DNA from: Gordonia sp. KTR9
Lineage (GTDB): Bacteria; Actinomycetota; Actinomycetes; Mycobacteriales; Mycobacteriaceae
Assembly (NCBI RefSeq): GCF_000143885.2
Contig: NC_018581.1
Span: 3,348,001 to 3,412,000 of the forward strand
Direction: 5' to 3'
Length of the DNA stretch: 64,000 bases
Shown here: positions 1 through 8,786 of the stretch, piece by piece
How positions within the stretch are numbered: the stretch's first letter is position 1
How the letters are laid out: each line of letters opens with the position of its first letter
Translations under genes and position numbers: made by a program
Notes under the pieces: generated by a model
Databases searched by the model: none
Told to the model about the DNA's origin: nothing
Seen by the model: only the letters and a program-made list of their open reading frames with translations

Positions 1-207
1 TCGCGACGGTGTTGTCGGACTGATATACGCGGGTTGGTTACCGCTCAACGGTGTTCGACAGGAGATGAAAACGCTGACCGACGGGTCTATGTAAGCGTGC
101 GTACCGTGCACCCAGAGGTGCTGGCGCACATAGCGACGCCGTGGATTCGTTCCCTGTTCACCACAGCACAGTCGCGGCGGGTGGCCAAGATTGTGTGTCA
201 GTGCTGG
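1..207. other. Non-coding flank of the IS110 gene
   Basis: No convincing coding frame, RNA or repeat was seen here. It lies downstream of the transposase stop codon and may include the end of the insertion element. IS110 elements usually lack clear terminal inverted repeats, so the boundary cannot be placed by eye. Confidence 0.5.
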
Positions 208-1293
208 TTAGTCGTCGAGCACCGCCAGCGACCAGCACCAGCCGGCGAGCTCACGAGCGATCGCGGTGTTGGCCACGCAGGGATGTTTGCTGCGGCGGTC
301 GAATTGTTGCCAACGCTTGTGTAGCCGTCGGTTGCCGGCATGGCCACGGGCGCGGGCCGAGGGTGAGGCGGCCTCCCACCGACGGCGCATGGTCTGTCCG
401 GGCGTGCCGTAGGGCCGCCGGTGTTGCCAGGCCGCCTCGACCAGCAACCGCCGCACGTGGGCGTTCCCGGCCTTGGTGATCGATCCCTGACTGCGGGTAC
501 CGCCGGTCGAGTATTCCGAGGGCACCAACCCGGCGTAGGGGCCGATCGTGGCGCCACTGAACCTCGACCAGTCGCCGATCTCGACGGCCAGAGCGAACGC
601 GGTCAGCGTCGACACACCCCGCAGACATGACAATCGGGTGACCACAGCCCGCCACGGATCGGTGGCCGCGGTCTGTTCGATCAGCTCATCGAGGCGGTCT
701 CGGCGTGCGGTCACGCTCAACACCGCGTCCAGGTCGTTGTCGAAGGCGGCTTGCAACAGCGGCAGCTCGAAACGTTGACGCTGCAGCCACTGTTGATGAA
801 CACCGGTCCAGGGTTTCCCGCCGGAGTAGACGATCCCCTGGCGCAGAAGCAGTTTGGACAATCGATGCCGCGCCCGCATCAGGTCGCTGCGAGCGTCCTC
901 GCGGGCGCGGACCAGATCACGGGCCGCTTCGGTACCCTCCTCGGGCACACCGACCGCGACTACCTCGCCCAGGCGCAGCAACTTCGCCAGGTGCGCAGCG
1001 TCTCGGGCATCGGTCTTGACGCGGTCCCCGGCTGGCCGTTGCAGCTTCGAGGGCGCGGCAACCACACACTCCATCCCGGCCGCAGTGATCGCCCGAGCCA
1101 ATCCGAAACCCGTCGGACCGGCCTCGTAGGCAACCCGCACAGGCGGAGCCAAGCTGTGAAGCCAGCTCACGATGGTCGCCGCATCGGGAACCAACGTCTC
1201 CCGAATCACGTTGCCGCTGTCCTCATCGATGGCGTGAGCGACCACCGAACGTGCGTGAACATCCAATCCGACACTTGTACCCTGAACAATCAC
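208..1293 (-). CDS. IS110-family transposase
   Basis: This is a DEDD-type transposase of about 361 residues, full length for IS110, which moves the element through a RuvC-like resolvase fold. The N-terminal domain shows the acidic set: D11 in GLDVHARS, E58 in AYEAGPTG, and D95/D98 in KTDARDAAHLAKL. The C-terminal Transposase_20 part contains SCLRGVSTLTAFALAVEIGD and GPYAGLVPSE followed by a glycine/serine-rich stretch, as is usual for the family. I chose GTG at 1293 because an AGGAGG ribosome binding site lies five bases before it; an in-frame ATG at 1314 would put that site inside the gene. The frame is intact, so the element may be active. Element ends were not identified. A passenger gene is not visible. 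Confidence 0.93.
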   Translation of the reverse strand: MIVQGTSVGLDVHARSVVAHAIDEDSGNVIRETLVPDAATIVSWLHSLAPPVRVAYEAGPTGFGLARAITAAGMECVVAAPSKLQRPAGDRVKTDARDAAHLAKLLRLGEVVAVGVPEEGTEAARDLVRAREDARSDLMRARHRLSKLLLRQGIVYSGGKPWTGVHQQWLQRQRFELPLLQAAFDNDLDAVLSVTARRDRLDELIEQTAATDPWRAVVTRLSCLRGVSTLTAFALAVEIGDWSRFSGATIGPYAGLVPSEYSTGGTRSQGSITKAGNAHVRRLLVEAAWQHRRPYGTPGQTMRRRWEAASPSARARGHAGNRRLHKRWQQFDRRSKHPCVANTAIARELAGWCWSLAVLDD

Positions 1294-1408
1294 CGGAGGC
1301 CTCCTGATCTGCAATGTGGTGCTACCGCCGAGTGTGAACTGAGCAGCAGCAACCCACGATGTGTTTGCAGCTTGAGGCCTTCGGCCCCAAGGCCCTCATA
1401 CCGTCTAT

Positions 1409-1590
1409 CGCTCCTCGCACCTCAGGGAGCAGTGTGTGGTCGCTTCTTTCGGATTGGGGAGCAGTGGGTGGTCGCTTCTTTCGGATCAGGGACCAGTGGG
1501 TGCGTGGTTCTTTCGGATTAGGGAGCAGTGTGGTCGCTTCTTTCAGGGAGCAGCGGGGTCGGGTCTTTCGGGTCAGGCTCAATCACACGG
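1409..1590. repeat. Short tandem repeats, 32-bp period
   Basis: The segment 1409-1432 (cgctcctcgcacctcaggga, then gcag) is the same motif that is repeated three times near 36.8 kb. It runs into tandem units that begin agcagtg at 1428, 1460, 1492 (with one change) and 1524, a constant 32-bp step, with a shortened unit at 1549. Each unit carries a cttctttcgg core. The period is not a multiple of three and the block lies between two genes, so it is unlikely to be coding. Confidence 0.85.
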
Positions 1591-2605
1591 TTGCGCTGGC
1601 CGATTGAGGCCTGCTGACGACGCGCAAGATCTCTCGTCCCGACCGCAGCCGGGAGATGTTGTCGGTGATGTCGTGCACCCGCCCGATGAAGGTGTCGCGG
1701 GTGACTCCCGAGATGTGGGGGGTCATCAGAACATTGGGCAATTCGCCGAACGGCAGTTCCGACGGATCCGCGTGGTCACCGGCGGTCGGATAGCGATACC
1801 AGACGTCGATCGCGGCGCCACCGATCACCCCGTCCCGTAGCGCCTCGAACAGATCCCGCTCGACCACGAGCGGGCCGCGGCCCACGTTCACCAGCACACC
1901 CGAGGCCCCGAGCCGTCGCAGCTGCGCGGCGTCGATCATCCCTGTCGTGCTCGACGTCAGCGGCGCGGAGACGACCACGACGTCGGACTCCGTCATCAGA
2001 CGACCGAGATCGGCGGTGTCGCCGTACCATTCGAGCCCGGAGGCGTCGGAGACCCGGCCGGAACCCGTCACCGCACAGGCCCGCGCGCCGAACGCCCCCA
2101 TCAGATCCGCGGTTCGCCGACCGATGTGGCCGAAGCCGACATAACCGATCATGGCCCCGCGGAGGGTCTGTGGTTGCGGAACGCCGTCTCGATAGACCGC
2201 CGACGCCCACGACCCCTGCCGGAGGGCCGCGTCCTGGACGAGAAGGTCGCGGCGCACCGTCACCACCGCGGCGGCGATGTACTCGGCGATCGAGTCCTCA
2301 TGGTGAAACGTGTTGGCCACCTCGGTGTGCACCGGGAGATCATCGAAACTCACCTTGTCGGTGCCGGCACCGCCGGTGAGCACCAGCCGCAGCCCCGAAC
2401 CTGCTCGTGCCATCGCCGGCGTCACCCGGCCGCCGACATAGACATCGGCGTCGGCCAGATCGGCCACGAGTGCGGCCTCGTCGAAGGCCGCGTGCCACGA
2501 GGTGTCGACACCGGCGGGCAGCAGGCTCTCGAACAGTTCGCGGTGCGGCGCGAAATTGCGTTCGCCCACCACGACTTTCAGGACATCGCTCCGCGACTCC
2601 GTCAC
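1583..2605 (-). CDS. D-2-hydroxyacid dehydrogenase family protein
   Basis: A 340-residue NAD(P)-dependent oxidoreductase of the D-2-hydroxyacid dehydrogenase fold, which interconverts 2-hydroxy acids and 2-keto acids in the cytoplasm. The Rossmann motif GFGHIG (residues 157-162) binds the cofactor. The active-site arginine is R243 in NVGRG and the histidine is H297 in TPHISG. The usual catalytic glutamate (in a DVF..EP motif) is not there: the sequence reads DVWYRYP with Y272 at that place, a variant that marks a subfamily. The gene follows the glucarate dehydratase gene by only four bases, so it is the last gene of the transporter/dehydratase operon. Substrate is unknown; a sugar-acid derivative is an inference from context. 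Confidence 0.88.
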   Translation of the reverse strand: MTESRSDVLKVVVGERNFAPHRELFESLLPAGVDTSWHAAFDEAALVADLADADVYVGGRVTPAMARAGSGLRLVLTGGAGTDKVSFDDLPVHTEVANTFHHEDSIAEYIAAAVVTVRRDLLVQDAALRQGSWASAVYRDGVPQPQTLRGAMIGYVGFGHIGRRTADLMGAFGARACAVTGSGRVSDASGLEWYGDTADLGRLMTESDVVVVSAPLTSSTTGMIDAAQLRRLGASGVLVNVGRGPLVVERDLFEALRDGVIGGAAIDVWYRYPTAGDHADPSELPFGELPNVLMTPHISGVTRDTFIGRVHDITDNISRLRSGREILRVVSRPQSASATV

Positions 2606-2609
2606 CGCC

Positions 2610-3968
2610 TCAGCTCCGCACGAGTGCGGGACGTTTGCTGTCGAAGGTCCAGTCCGGGATGAGGAACTGCATCCCGATCGCGTCGTCGCGCGTTCCGAGT
2701 CCTTCGGTGCGGTACAGCTGATGGGCCGCTTCCACCTGCTCCATGTCGAGTTCGACGCCGAGTCCTGGCCGGTCGGGAACCGAGAGATGGCCGTCGACGA
2801 TCTCGTACGGCTCGGTGGTCAGGCGCTGTCCGTCCTGCCAGATCCAGTGCGTGTCGATCGCGGTGATCTCGCCCGGCGCGGCGGCCGCGACGTGCGTGAA
2901 CATCGCCAGCGAGACGTCGAAGTGGTTGTTGGAGTGCGAGCCCCAGGTGAGGCCCCAGGCATCACACAGCTGCGCAACGCGCACGGAGCCGGCCATGGTC
3001 CAGAAATGCGGATCCGCCAACGGGATGTCGACGGCGTTCGTCCGGATCGTATGTCCCAGCTCGCGCCAGTCGGTCGCGATCATGTTCGTCGCGGTCGGGA
3101 GTCCGGTCGCGCGTTTGAACTCGGCCATGACCTCACGACCGGAGAACCTGCCCTCCGGCCCCACCGGATCCTCGGCGTACGCGACCACATCGCGCAGGCG
3201 TCCACCGATCCGGATCGCTTCCTCGAGCAACCACCCGCCGTTGGGGTCCAGGGTCACCCGCGCCGTCGGAAAGCGTTCGGCGAGCGCGGTGACGACATCG
3301 GCCTCCTCATCGGGCGACAGAACTCCGCCCTTCAACTTGAAATCGGCGAAACCGTAGCGCTTCTGGGCCGCCTCGGCGAGCGCGACGACGCCCTCCGCGT
3401 CGAGAGCCTCTTGATGGCGCAGGCGCATCCAGTCGTCGGCCTCGCCGGCACCGTCGGCATAGTCCAGGTTCGTCTTGGTGCGGTCCCCGACGAAGAACAG
3501 GTAGCCCAGCGCGGCGACCCGGTCGCGTTGCTGTCCCTCTCCCAGCAGAGCGGCCACCGGTACCCGGAGGTGCTGGCCCACGAGATCCAGCAGAGCCGAT
3601 TCGACTGCTGTCACCGCGTGGATCGTGATGCGCTGGTCGAAGGTCTGGTCTCCGCGTCCACCCCGGTCGCGGTCGGCGAAGGTCCGCCGGATGTCCTGCA
3701 GGACCGCGTTGTACTCGCCGATACCGCGCCCCTCGACGATCGGACGCGCATCATCGAGCGTGGTCCGGATCGGTTCACCGCCGGGGACCTCGCCGACCCC
3801 CTGGTTGCCCTCGGAGTCGGTGAGGACCACGAGGTTGCGCGTGAAGAACGGGGCGTGCGCACCGGAGAGGTTGAGCAGCATGCTGTCCCGTCCGGCAACC
3901 GGGATCACCCGCATCTCGGTGACGACCGGGGTCGTCGTGGCGCGCGGCGCCGAAGTCGCTGTCGTCAT
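2610..3968 (-). CDS. gudD: Glucarate dehydratase
   Basis: A 452-residue enolase-superfamily enzyme that dehydrates D-glucarate (and usually L-idarate) to 5-dehydro-4-deoxy-D-glucarate. The full catalytic set of the glucarate dehydratase group is visible: K211 and K213 in FKLKGG, metal ligands D241 and N243 (DPNGGW) with E266 (YAEDP) and N295 (ATNM), the LADPHFWTM segment around 318-325, and H345 in GSHSNNHFD. Length is close to the E. coli enzyme. The ATG at 3968 has AAAGGA upstream; the frame stays open to 4721 but that part is antisense-like shadow over the preceding gene. It lies 20 bases after the TauE gene in the same operon. A second dehydratase of this kind is found at 13387-14724. Confidence 0.95.
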   Translation of the reverse strand: MTTATSAPRATTTPVVTEMRVIPVAGRDSMLLNLSGAHAPFFTRNLVVLTDSEGNQGVGEVPGGEPIRTTLDDARPIVEGRGIGEYNAVLQDIRRTFADRDRGGRGDQTFDQRITIHAVTAVESALLDLVGQHLRVPVAALLGEGQQRDRVAALGYLFFVGDRTKTNLDYADGAGEADDWMRLRHQEALDAEGVVALAEAAQKRYGFADFKLKGGVLSPDEEADVVTALAERFPTARVTLDPNGGWLLEEAIRIGGRLRDVVAYAEDPVGPEGRFSGREVMAEFKRATGLPTATNMIATDWRELGHTIRTNAVDIPLADPHFWTMAGSVRVAQLCDAWGLTWGSHSNNHFDVSLAMFTHVAAAAPGEITAIDTHWIWQDGQRLTTEPYEIVDGHLSVPDRPGLGVELDMEQVEAAHQLYRTEGLGTRDDAIGMQFLIPDWTFDSKRPALVRS

Positions 3969-3988
3969 GATTGGTCCTTTCACGTGTG

Positions 3989-4708
3989 TCAGAAGAAGAT
4001 CTGTTGCCCGATGAGCAGGGCGGCGCCGATGGCCGACACCGTGATCGACACGGTGCGCAGCCGGTTCCGGTCGAGCACCCGGTTGACGACGCGGGAGGCG
4101 ACGAAGCCCAGGACGACGATCGGTGTCAGTGCGAGGAATGCCCAGAGGATCTCCGCTCGGAGGCTCCCGGTCGCGGCGAGGGCGCCCAGCGACATCAGAC
4201 TTCCGACGAGGAAGAACGCACTCATGTTGCTGCGAACGTGTGCGTTCTCCTTGCCGGAGTACACCAGTGCCATGGGTGGTCCACCGATGGACGTCGCCGT
4301 GCCGAGCAATCCCGACGCCGCGCCAGCGGTCGCCAGGTTGCGGCGCACAGGTGCCGGCCGCCACCCGACCGACGCGACCGCGACCCCGCCGAGGACGACC
4401 GCGGCCAGCAACAGCGACAGCCCACGGGTCGGCAACCACACCAGCAACAGGGCGCCCGCGATGGTCCCGGGGACCCGGCCGATCAGCGCCCACCCGGTAC
4501 CGCGCAGGTCCAGGCTCCCCCGCTCGCGGATGACGACCAGCAACGTCACGGTCGTCGCGGAGGCGATCAACATGCCGGGAAGCAGCGTCGGCGCCACCAG
4601 AGCAACCACCGGTGCCGCGAGCATGCCCATCCCGAAGCCGATCGAGGCCTGCATGCACGACGCCAGGAAGACGGCGACGGCGATGACCACGCATGCGACG
4701 ACGCTCAC
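3989..4708 (-). CDS. TauE/SafE family membrane protein
   Basis: A 239-residue, very hydrophobic protein with about seven or eight membrane spans, of the TauE/SafE (DUF81) family of anion or organosulfur exporters and importers. The family hallmarks are the glycine-rich segments [17 protein letters not shown] near the N-terminus and [19 protein letters not shown] in the second half. I start it at GTG 4708, where the first membrane segment begins; the frame extends to 4945 but overlaps the ATPase gene. No good ribosome binding site precedes this GTG. It overlaps by GTGA the stop of an 11-codon frame that itself starts in an ATGA overlap with the upstream ATPase stop, which suggests coupled translation. 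Placed between an ABC transporter and glucarate dehydratase, it may move a substrate or product of this pathway; that is an inference. Confidence 0.8.
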   Translation of the reverse strand: MSVVACVVIAVAVFLASCMQASIGFGMGMLAAPVVALVAPTLLPGMLIASATTVTLLVVIRERGSLDLRGTGWALIGRVPGTIAGALLLVWLPTRGLSLLLAAVVLGGVAVASVGWRPAPVRRNLATAGAASGLLGTATSIGGPPMALVYSGKENAHVRSNMSAFFLVGSLMSLGALAATGSLRAEILWAFLALTPIVVLGFVASRVVNRVLDRNRLRTVSITVSAIGAALLIGQQIFF

Positions 4709-4740
4709 GCGGCCGAGGCATTCATGCTGGGCGCACTCAT
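4705..4740 (-). other. Possible 11-codon coupling ORF before the TauE gene
   Basis: A short frame ([11 protein letters not shown]) begins at an ATG that overlaps the stop of the ATPase gene as ATGA, and its own TGA overlaps the GTG start of the TauE gene as GTGA. The arrangement would hand ribosomes from one gene to the next. Whether a peptide is made is not known. Confidence 0.35.
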
Positions 4741-5804
4741 GCCGCCGGCGCGGGCATGCCCAGCGCGACCCGTCCGCGGGGGTGGTAGCACTCGGCGACG
4801 TGACCGGCCTGGTGCCCGTCGGCAACGGCCGGCGGGAGGGCGGTCGCGCAGACGTCGGTGGCATGGGCGCAGCGCGTCCGGAAGCGGCATCCCGACGGCG
4901 GGTTGAGCGGCGAGGGCACCTCGCCGCTGAGAAGGATCCGCTCACGGCGGTTCTCGGCGTCGAGGGTCGGCGCCGCGGACATCAGCGCCTCGGTGTAGGG
5001 GTGCGCGGGATGGTCGAACACGGCTTCGGTGCTGCCCGTCTCGACGATCCTGCCGAGGTACATCACCGCGACCCGGTCGGCCACGTGCCGGACCACGGAC
5101 AGGTCATGGGAGATGAAGATGTAGGAGATGTCGAGTTCCTGCTGGAGTTCGTTGAGCAGGTTCAGCACCTGTGCCTGTACCGACAGATCCAGGGCGGACA
5201 CCGGCTCGTCGCAGATGATCACCTCGGGATCGAGCGCCAGCGCGCGAGCGATCCCCAGCCGCTGACGCTGACCGCCGGAGAACTCCTGGGGACTGCGGTG
5301 TTCGTCGCTCGGACGCAGCCCGACGAGGTGCAGCAGTTCGCGTACCCGAGCTGCCCGGTCCCGTTTGCGGGGGTACAGATCCTTGTGGGTGCGCCACGGC
5401 TCGCCGATGATCTCGGCCGCCGTCATGCGGTTGTTCAGTGAGGCGTACGGATCCTGGAACACCATCTGCACCTTGCGGCGCAGGGCGAGCAGGTCCTTGC
5501 CCTTGAGCCGATAGGGATCGGTGCCGTCCCAACGGACGGTGCCGGAGTCGGGACGCTCGAGCATCATCAGCGTCCGTGCGAGAGTCGATTTGCCGCAACC
5601 TGATTCGCCCACGAGTCCGAGTGTCTCGCCCCGGCGGAGCTCGAGGTCGATCCCGTCGAGTGCCCGCAGTTGCTTGCGTCCGCCCTTGCCGGACACCGCG
5701 AATGTCTTTCCGACGTCGCGCACCTCGAGGACCCGGCTCGTGTCGGGGGTGACCCCGCCCGCCGGAGCCGGGGCCTTGTCGAACCTCGTCGTCGTCTCAG
5801 GCAT
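4737..5804 (-). CDS. Peptide/nickel-type ABC transporter ATPase (OppF/DppF-like)
   Basis: A 355-residue cytoplasmic ATPase that powers the importer encoded just upstream. It has Walker A GESGCGKST, the Q-loop VFQDPYASLN, signature SGGQRQR, Walker B VIICDEP and the switch histidine in FISHDLSVV. The C-terminal oligopeptide-transporter extension with clustered cysteines (CRFRTRCAHATDVC) is present, typical of the OppF/DppF group and often an iron-sulfur site. It overlaps the preceding ATPase gene by 8 bases. The substrate cannot be read from the sequence. The neighbouring aldarate enzymes suggest a sugar acid or related compound rather than peptides. Confidence 0.92.
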   Translation of the reverse strand: MPETTTRFDKAPAPAGGVTPDTSRVLEVRDVGKTFAVSGKGGRKQLRALDGIDLELRRGETLGLVGESGCGKSTLARTLMMLERPDSGTVRWDGTDPYRLKGKDLLALRRKVQMVFQDPYASLNNRMTAAEIIGEPWRTHKDLYPRKRDRAARVRELLHLVGLRPSDEHRSPQEFSGGQRQRLGIARALALDPEVIICDEPVSALDLSVQAQVLNLLNELQQELDISYIFISHDLSVVRHVADRVAVMYLGRIVETGSTEAVFDHPAHPYTEALMSAAPTLDAENRRERILLSGEVPSPLNPPSGCRFRTRCAHATDVCATALPPAVADGHQAGHVAECYHPRGRVALGMPAPAA

Positions 5805-6816
5805 TGTCGATCTCCTCCGAGAAGTGGCAGGCGGCGGCGCGGTCGGCGCCGGTGGCCGTGAGGGTCGGGCGTTGCTGGACGCACCGCGCCCGAGCCAGCG
5901 GACACCGTGCCTGATACACGCAGCCCGCCGGGATGGAGTGCAGGTCGGGCGGGGTCCCGCCGATCGACTTCAGGTCGGCGCCCCGTTCGGCACTGACGGG
6001 TACCGAATCGAGAAGTCCCTTGGTGTACGGGTGTTTCGGACTGCCGAAGACCTCGGCGACCGGTCCGGTCTCGACGACGTTGCCGGCGTACATGATCGCG
6101 ACGCGGTCGGCCTGTTCGGCGACGAGCGCGAGGTCGTGGGTGATCAGGACGACCGCCATGTCGTGCTCGGAGCGGAGGCGGCTCAGCAGGGCCATGATCT
6201 GGGCCTGCACCGTGACGTCGAGCGCGGTGGTGGGTTCGTCGGCGAGCAGCACCTTGGGGCTCAGCGCCACCGCCATCGCGATCAGCAGACGCTGCCGCAT
6301 CCCGCCCGAGAACTGGTGGGGATAGGAGTCGACCCGGGACTCCGGTTCCGGGATGCCCACGTGACGCATCAGTTCGATCGCCTCGAGGCGGGCCTTCTTC
6401 CTCGACATCCGGCGATGGATGCGGAATGGCTCGGCGAGCTGGGTGCCGACCGGGTAGACCGGGTTGAGCGCGGTCAGTGCGTCCTGGAACACGATCGCGA
6501 GTTCGGTGCCGGCGATGTTGCGCCGCTTCGACGGCGACGCGGAGACCAGGTCGACGGAGTCGAGCGTGATCGACCCGTCGGAGACCGACGCGATCGGGTC
6601 GAGCAGACCGACCAGCGCCTGCGCGGTCATCGACTTGCCGCACCCGGATTCGCCGAGCAGCGCCAGCGTTTCGCCGCGCCGGGCACGGAAGGAGACATGA
6701 TCGACGGCGCGGACGGCCCCGGTGGGGGTCCGCAGATCGACGGTCAGGTCGACGACGTCGAGCGCGACGCGGTCGTCGGTACCGGCATCGGGCCGGTCGA
6801 GGGCAGGAGCACTCAT
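5797..6816 (-). CDS. Peptide/nickel-type ABC transporter ATPase (OppD/DppD-like)
   Basis: A 339-residue ATPase, partner of the OppF-like protein. Walker A is GESGCGKSM, the Q-loop is VFQDALTALNP, the signature is FSGGMRQRLL and Walker B is VLLADEPTTALD. A cysteine-containing C-terminal extension (GCVYQARCPLARARC) is present. The frame is open to 7545, but the ATG at 6816 overlaps the stop codon of the permease gene as ATGA and is the natural start. Gene order (binding protein, permease, permease, ATPase, ATPase) is the standard Dpp/Opp order. Confidence 0.92.
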   Translation of the reverse strand: MSAPALDRPDAGTDDRVALDVVDLTVDLRTPTGAVRAVDHVSFRARRGETLALLGESGCGKSMTAQALVGLLDPIASVSDGSITLDSVDLVSASPSKRRNIAGTELAIVFQDALTALNPVYPVGTQLAEPFRIHRRMSRKKARLEAIELMRHVGIPEPESRVDSYPHQFSGGMRQRLLIAMAVALSPKVLLADEPTTALDVTVQAQIMALLSRLRSEHDMAVVLITHDLALVAEQADRVAIMYAGNVVETGPVAEVFGSPKHPYTKGLLDSVPVSAERGADLKSIGGTPPDLHSIPAGCVYQARCPLARARCVQQRPTLTATGADRAAACHFSEEIDNA

Positions 6817-7811
6817 CGCAGCGCCTTTCGTGAGGAGAAGAACCGCTTGCGGGCGTTCGGGGTGGTCAGTCGCCACCGCTGGCCGGGATCGGTCGCGATC
6901 CGCGCCCATGCGGCCAGCATCGTGGCCGACACGGTCGTGATGACGATGGCCAGACCGGGGAAGAACGACAGCCACCAGGCGGTCTGCAGGTAGGTCCGGC
7001 CCTGCGACACCATCAGTCCCCAGCTGATGTCGGGCGGCTGGATTCCGATGCCGAGGAACGACAGCGACGACTCGGCGAGCATCACGTAACAGAAGTCGAG
7101 GGTGGCGACCGTGAGCAGCGTCGGAAGCAGGATCGGCAGCACGTGACCACGAAGAATGGCACCGCTGCTCGCGCCGAACGTCCTTGCCGCGTCGACGAAC
7201 ACACGGCTCTGGAGCTCGGCGGATTCGGCACGTGCGGTCCGCAGGTAGATCGGGATGCGAGTGATCGCCAGCACCGCGATGATGTTGGCGGCGCTCGGTG
7301 AGAACACGTACAGGATCACGACGGCGAGCAGCAGGGACGGGAAGCTCATGATGACGTCGGCGATGCGCATCGCCGTGGTCTCCCGCCACCCGCGGTGGTA
7401 TCCCGCCCACATGCCGATCGCCGAACCGACGACGCACGAGATGATCACCGCGGGCAGGGAGACCATCAGCGTGGTCTGACACGCGACGATGAGCCGGGCG
7501 AGCATGCTGCGTCCGAGCGGGTCGGTGCCCAGGACGTTCATCCAACCCGTGTCCAGGTTGAACGGCGGGAGATTCGACTCGTCGAGGTTCTGGTCGGTGG
7601 CGGCGTCACCGACGAGCCACGGACCGAAGATCGCGGTGAGCAGGACGATGGTCAGGATGCCCGCGGCGACCGTCGCGAACTTGTCGCGGAACAACAACCG
7701 CCACAACGGCAGCTGCCCGGCTGGCACCTTCTTGGTGGCGACGGAGTCGCCGGTGATGTCGGTCGAGGCGACGGGACTCGTCGTGTCGACGGGATCGGTG
7801 ACGATGGACAT
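6813..7811 (-). CDS. ABC transporter permease (OppC/DppC-like)
   Basis: A 332-residue inner-membrane permease with an N-terminal OppC_N segment (GQLPLWRLLFRDKFATVAAGILTIV), about six membrane spans and the cytoplasmic coupling loop EAA-like motif around DAARTFGASSGAILRGHVLP. The segment LGTDPLGRSMLARLI is typical of DppC proteins. ATG 7811 was chosen over 7862 because GAGGAG lies about ten bases upstream of it and it does not overlap the previous gene. It works with the OppB-like permease to form the membrane channel. Confidence 0.92.
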   Translation of the reverse strand: MSIVTDPVDTTSPVASTDITGDSVATKKVPAGQLPLWRLLFRDKFATVAAGILTIVLLTAIFGPWLVGDAATDQNLDESNLPPFNLDTGWMNVLGTDPLGRSMLARLIVACQTTLMVSLPAVIISCVVGSAIGMWAGYHRGWRETTAMRIADVIMSFPSLLLAVVILYVFSPSAANIIAVLAITRIPIYLRTARAESAELQSRVFVDAARTFGASSGAILRGHVLPILLPTLLTVATLDFCYVMLAESSLSFLGIGIQPPDISWGLMVSQGRTYLQTAWWLSFFPGLAIVITTVSATMLAAWARIATDPGQRWRLTTPNARKRFFSSRKALR

Positions 7812-7842
7812 GGTGTCAGAACTCCTCGATGGTCGTCGGCGA

Positions 7843-8769
7843 CTAGACCGTGGCCTTGTCACGAACGCGGGGGTCCAGAAGTGCGAGACCCGCGTCGATG
7901 ACGATGTTCAGGATGAAGATGCTGATGGCGGTGAGGAGCACCGCTGCCTGCAGGACCGCGAAGTCACGTTGCAGGATCGAATCGATCATCAGCTTGCCGA
8001 TGCCGGGCCATCCGAAGATGGCCTCGACGATGACCGCACCGTTGATCAGGCCGACCGCGAGATCGCCTGCGACGGTGAGGGCCGGGGCGGCCGCGTTGCG
8101 CAGGGCGTGGTGGGTGACGATCCGCAGATCCCCCGCTCCCTTGCTGCGTGCCACCTTCACGTAGGGCGCCGAGAGCGCGGAGACCATGGCACCGCGCACG
8201 ACCTGGGTGAGTACGCCGAGCGGCCGGATCATCAGGGTCGCGATGGGCAGGACCCAGGCCAGCATCCCGCCGGTCCCCGACGTCGGCAACCAGCCGAACA
8301 CGACCGCGAAGATCCAGATCCCGGTGATCGCGAACCAGAAGTCGGGGACGCTGGCCGCGGTCATCGACAGCAGGCTCGAGAAGCGGTCGGCGAGGGAGTT
8401 CGGCCGGTAGGCCGCCCAGCAGCCGATCACGATCGACCCGAGGATCGACAGGATCAACGTGACGAACGCGAGCTGCAGGGTGGCCGGGAAGGCGCGGAGC
8501 GCCATGCCTGCCGCCTCCTGCCCCGTCTTGAGCGACTCACCGAAGTCGAGGTGCAGCACCCCGGTCAGATAGTCGGTCATCTGCTGCCAGATCGGCTTGT
8601 CGAGCCCGTTGGCCGCGGCGAACTCGGCACGCTGGTCCGGGGTGGCGGAGACGGGTAGGTAGAGATTGGTGGGGTCGCCGGTCAGCCGAGCCATGAAGAA
8701 CACGCCGAACAAGACGATGATCAGCGGGATCAGGCTGGTGAACATCCGGCGCCGGAGGAAGGTGAGCAT
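7843..8769 (-). CDS. ABC transporter permease (OppB/DppB-like)
   Basis: A 308-residue inner-membrane permease. It begins with the conserved short cytoplasmic end and first span (MLTFLRRRMFTSLIPLIIVL), followed by RLTGDPTNLYLP, the LDFGESLKTGQ segment, and a coupling loop at YVKVARSKGAGDLRIVTHHALRN. About six spans are predicted, as usual for the family. It lies 17 bases after the binding-protein gene and 31 bases before the second permease. Confidence 0.92.
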   Translation of the reverse strand: MLTFLRRRMFTSLIPLIIVLFGVFFMARLTGDPTNLYLPVSATPDQRAEFAAANGLDKPIWQQMTDYLTGVLHLDFGESLKTGQEAAGMALRAFPATLQLAFVTLILSILGSIVIGCWAAYRPNSLADRFSSLLSMTAASVPDFWFAITGIWIFAVVFGWLPTSGTGGMLAWVLPIATLMIRPLGVLTQVVRGAMVSALSAPYVKVARSKGAGDLRIVTHHALRNAAAPALTVAGDLAVGLINGAVIVEAIFGWPGIGKLMIDSILQRDFAVLQAAVLLTAISIFILNIVIDAGLALLDPRVRDKATV

Positions 8770-8786
8770 CGGTCATCGCCTCTGTT

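Noticed and set aside
1322..1582. An 86-codon frame on the minus strand across the 32-bp repeats
   Set aside because: The repeat period is not a multiple of three, so the protein is not periodic in a meaningful way, and there is no ribosome binding site. I treat the block as non-coding repeat.
3989..4945. A longer TauE protein starting at 4945
   Set aside because: The extra 79 residues overlap the ATPase gene and are arginine/proline-rich without membrane character; GTG 4708 gives the normal family start.
2502..5441. A 979-codon open frame on the plus strand
   Set aside because: It lies antisense to glucarate dehydratase, TauE and ATPase genes, has no family likeness and is arginine-rich, as is usual for shadows in GC-rich DNA.
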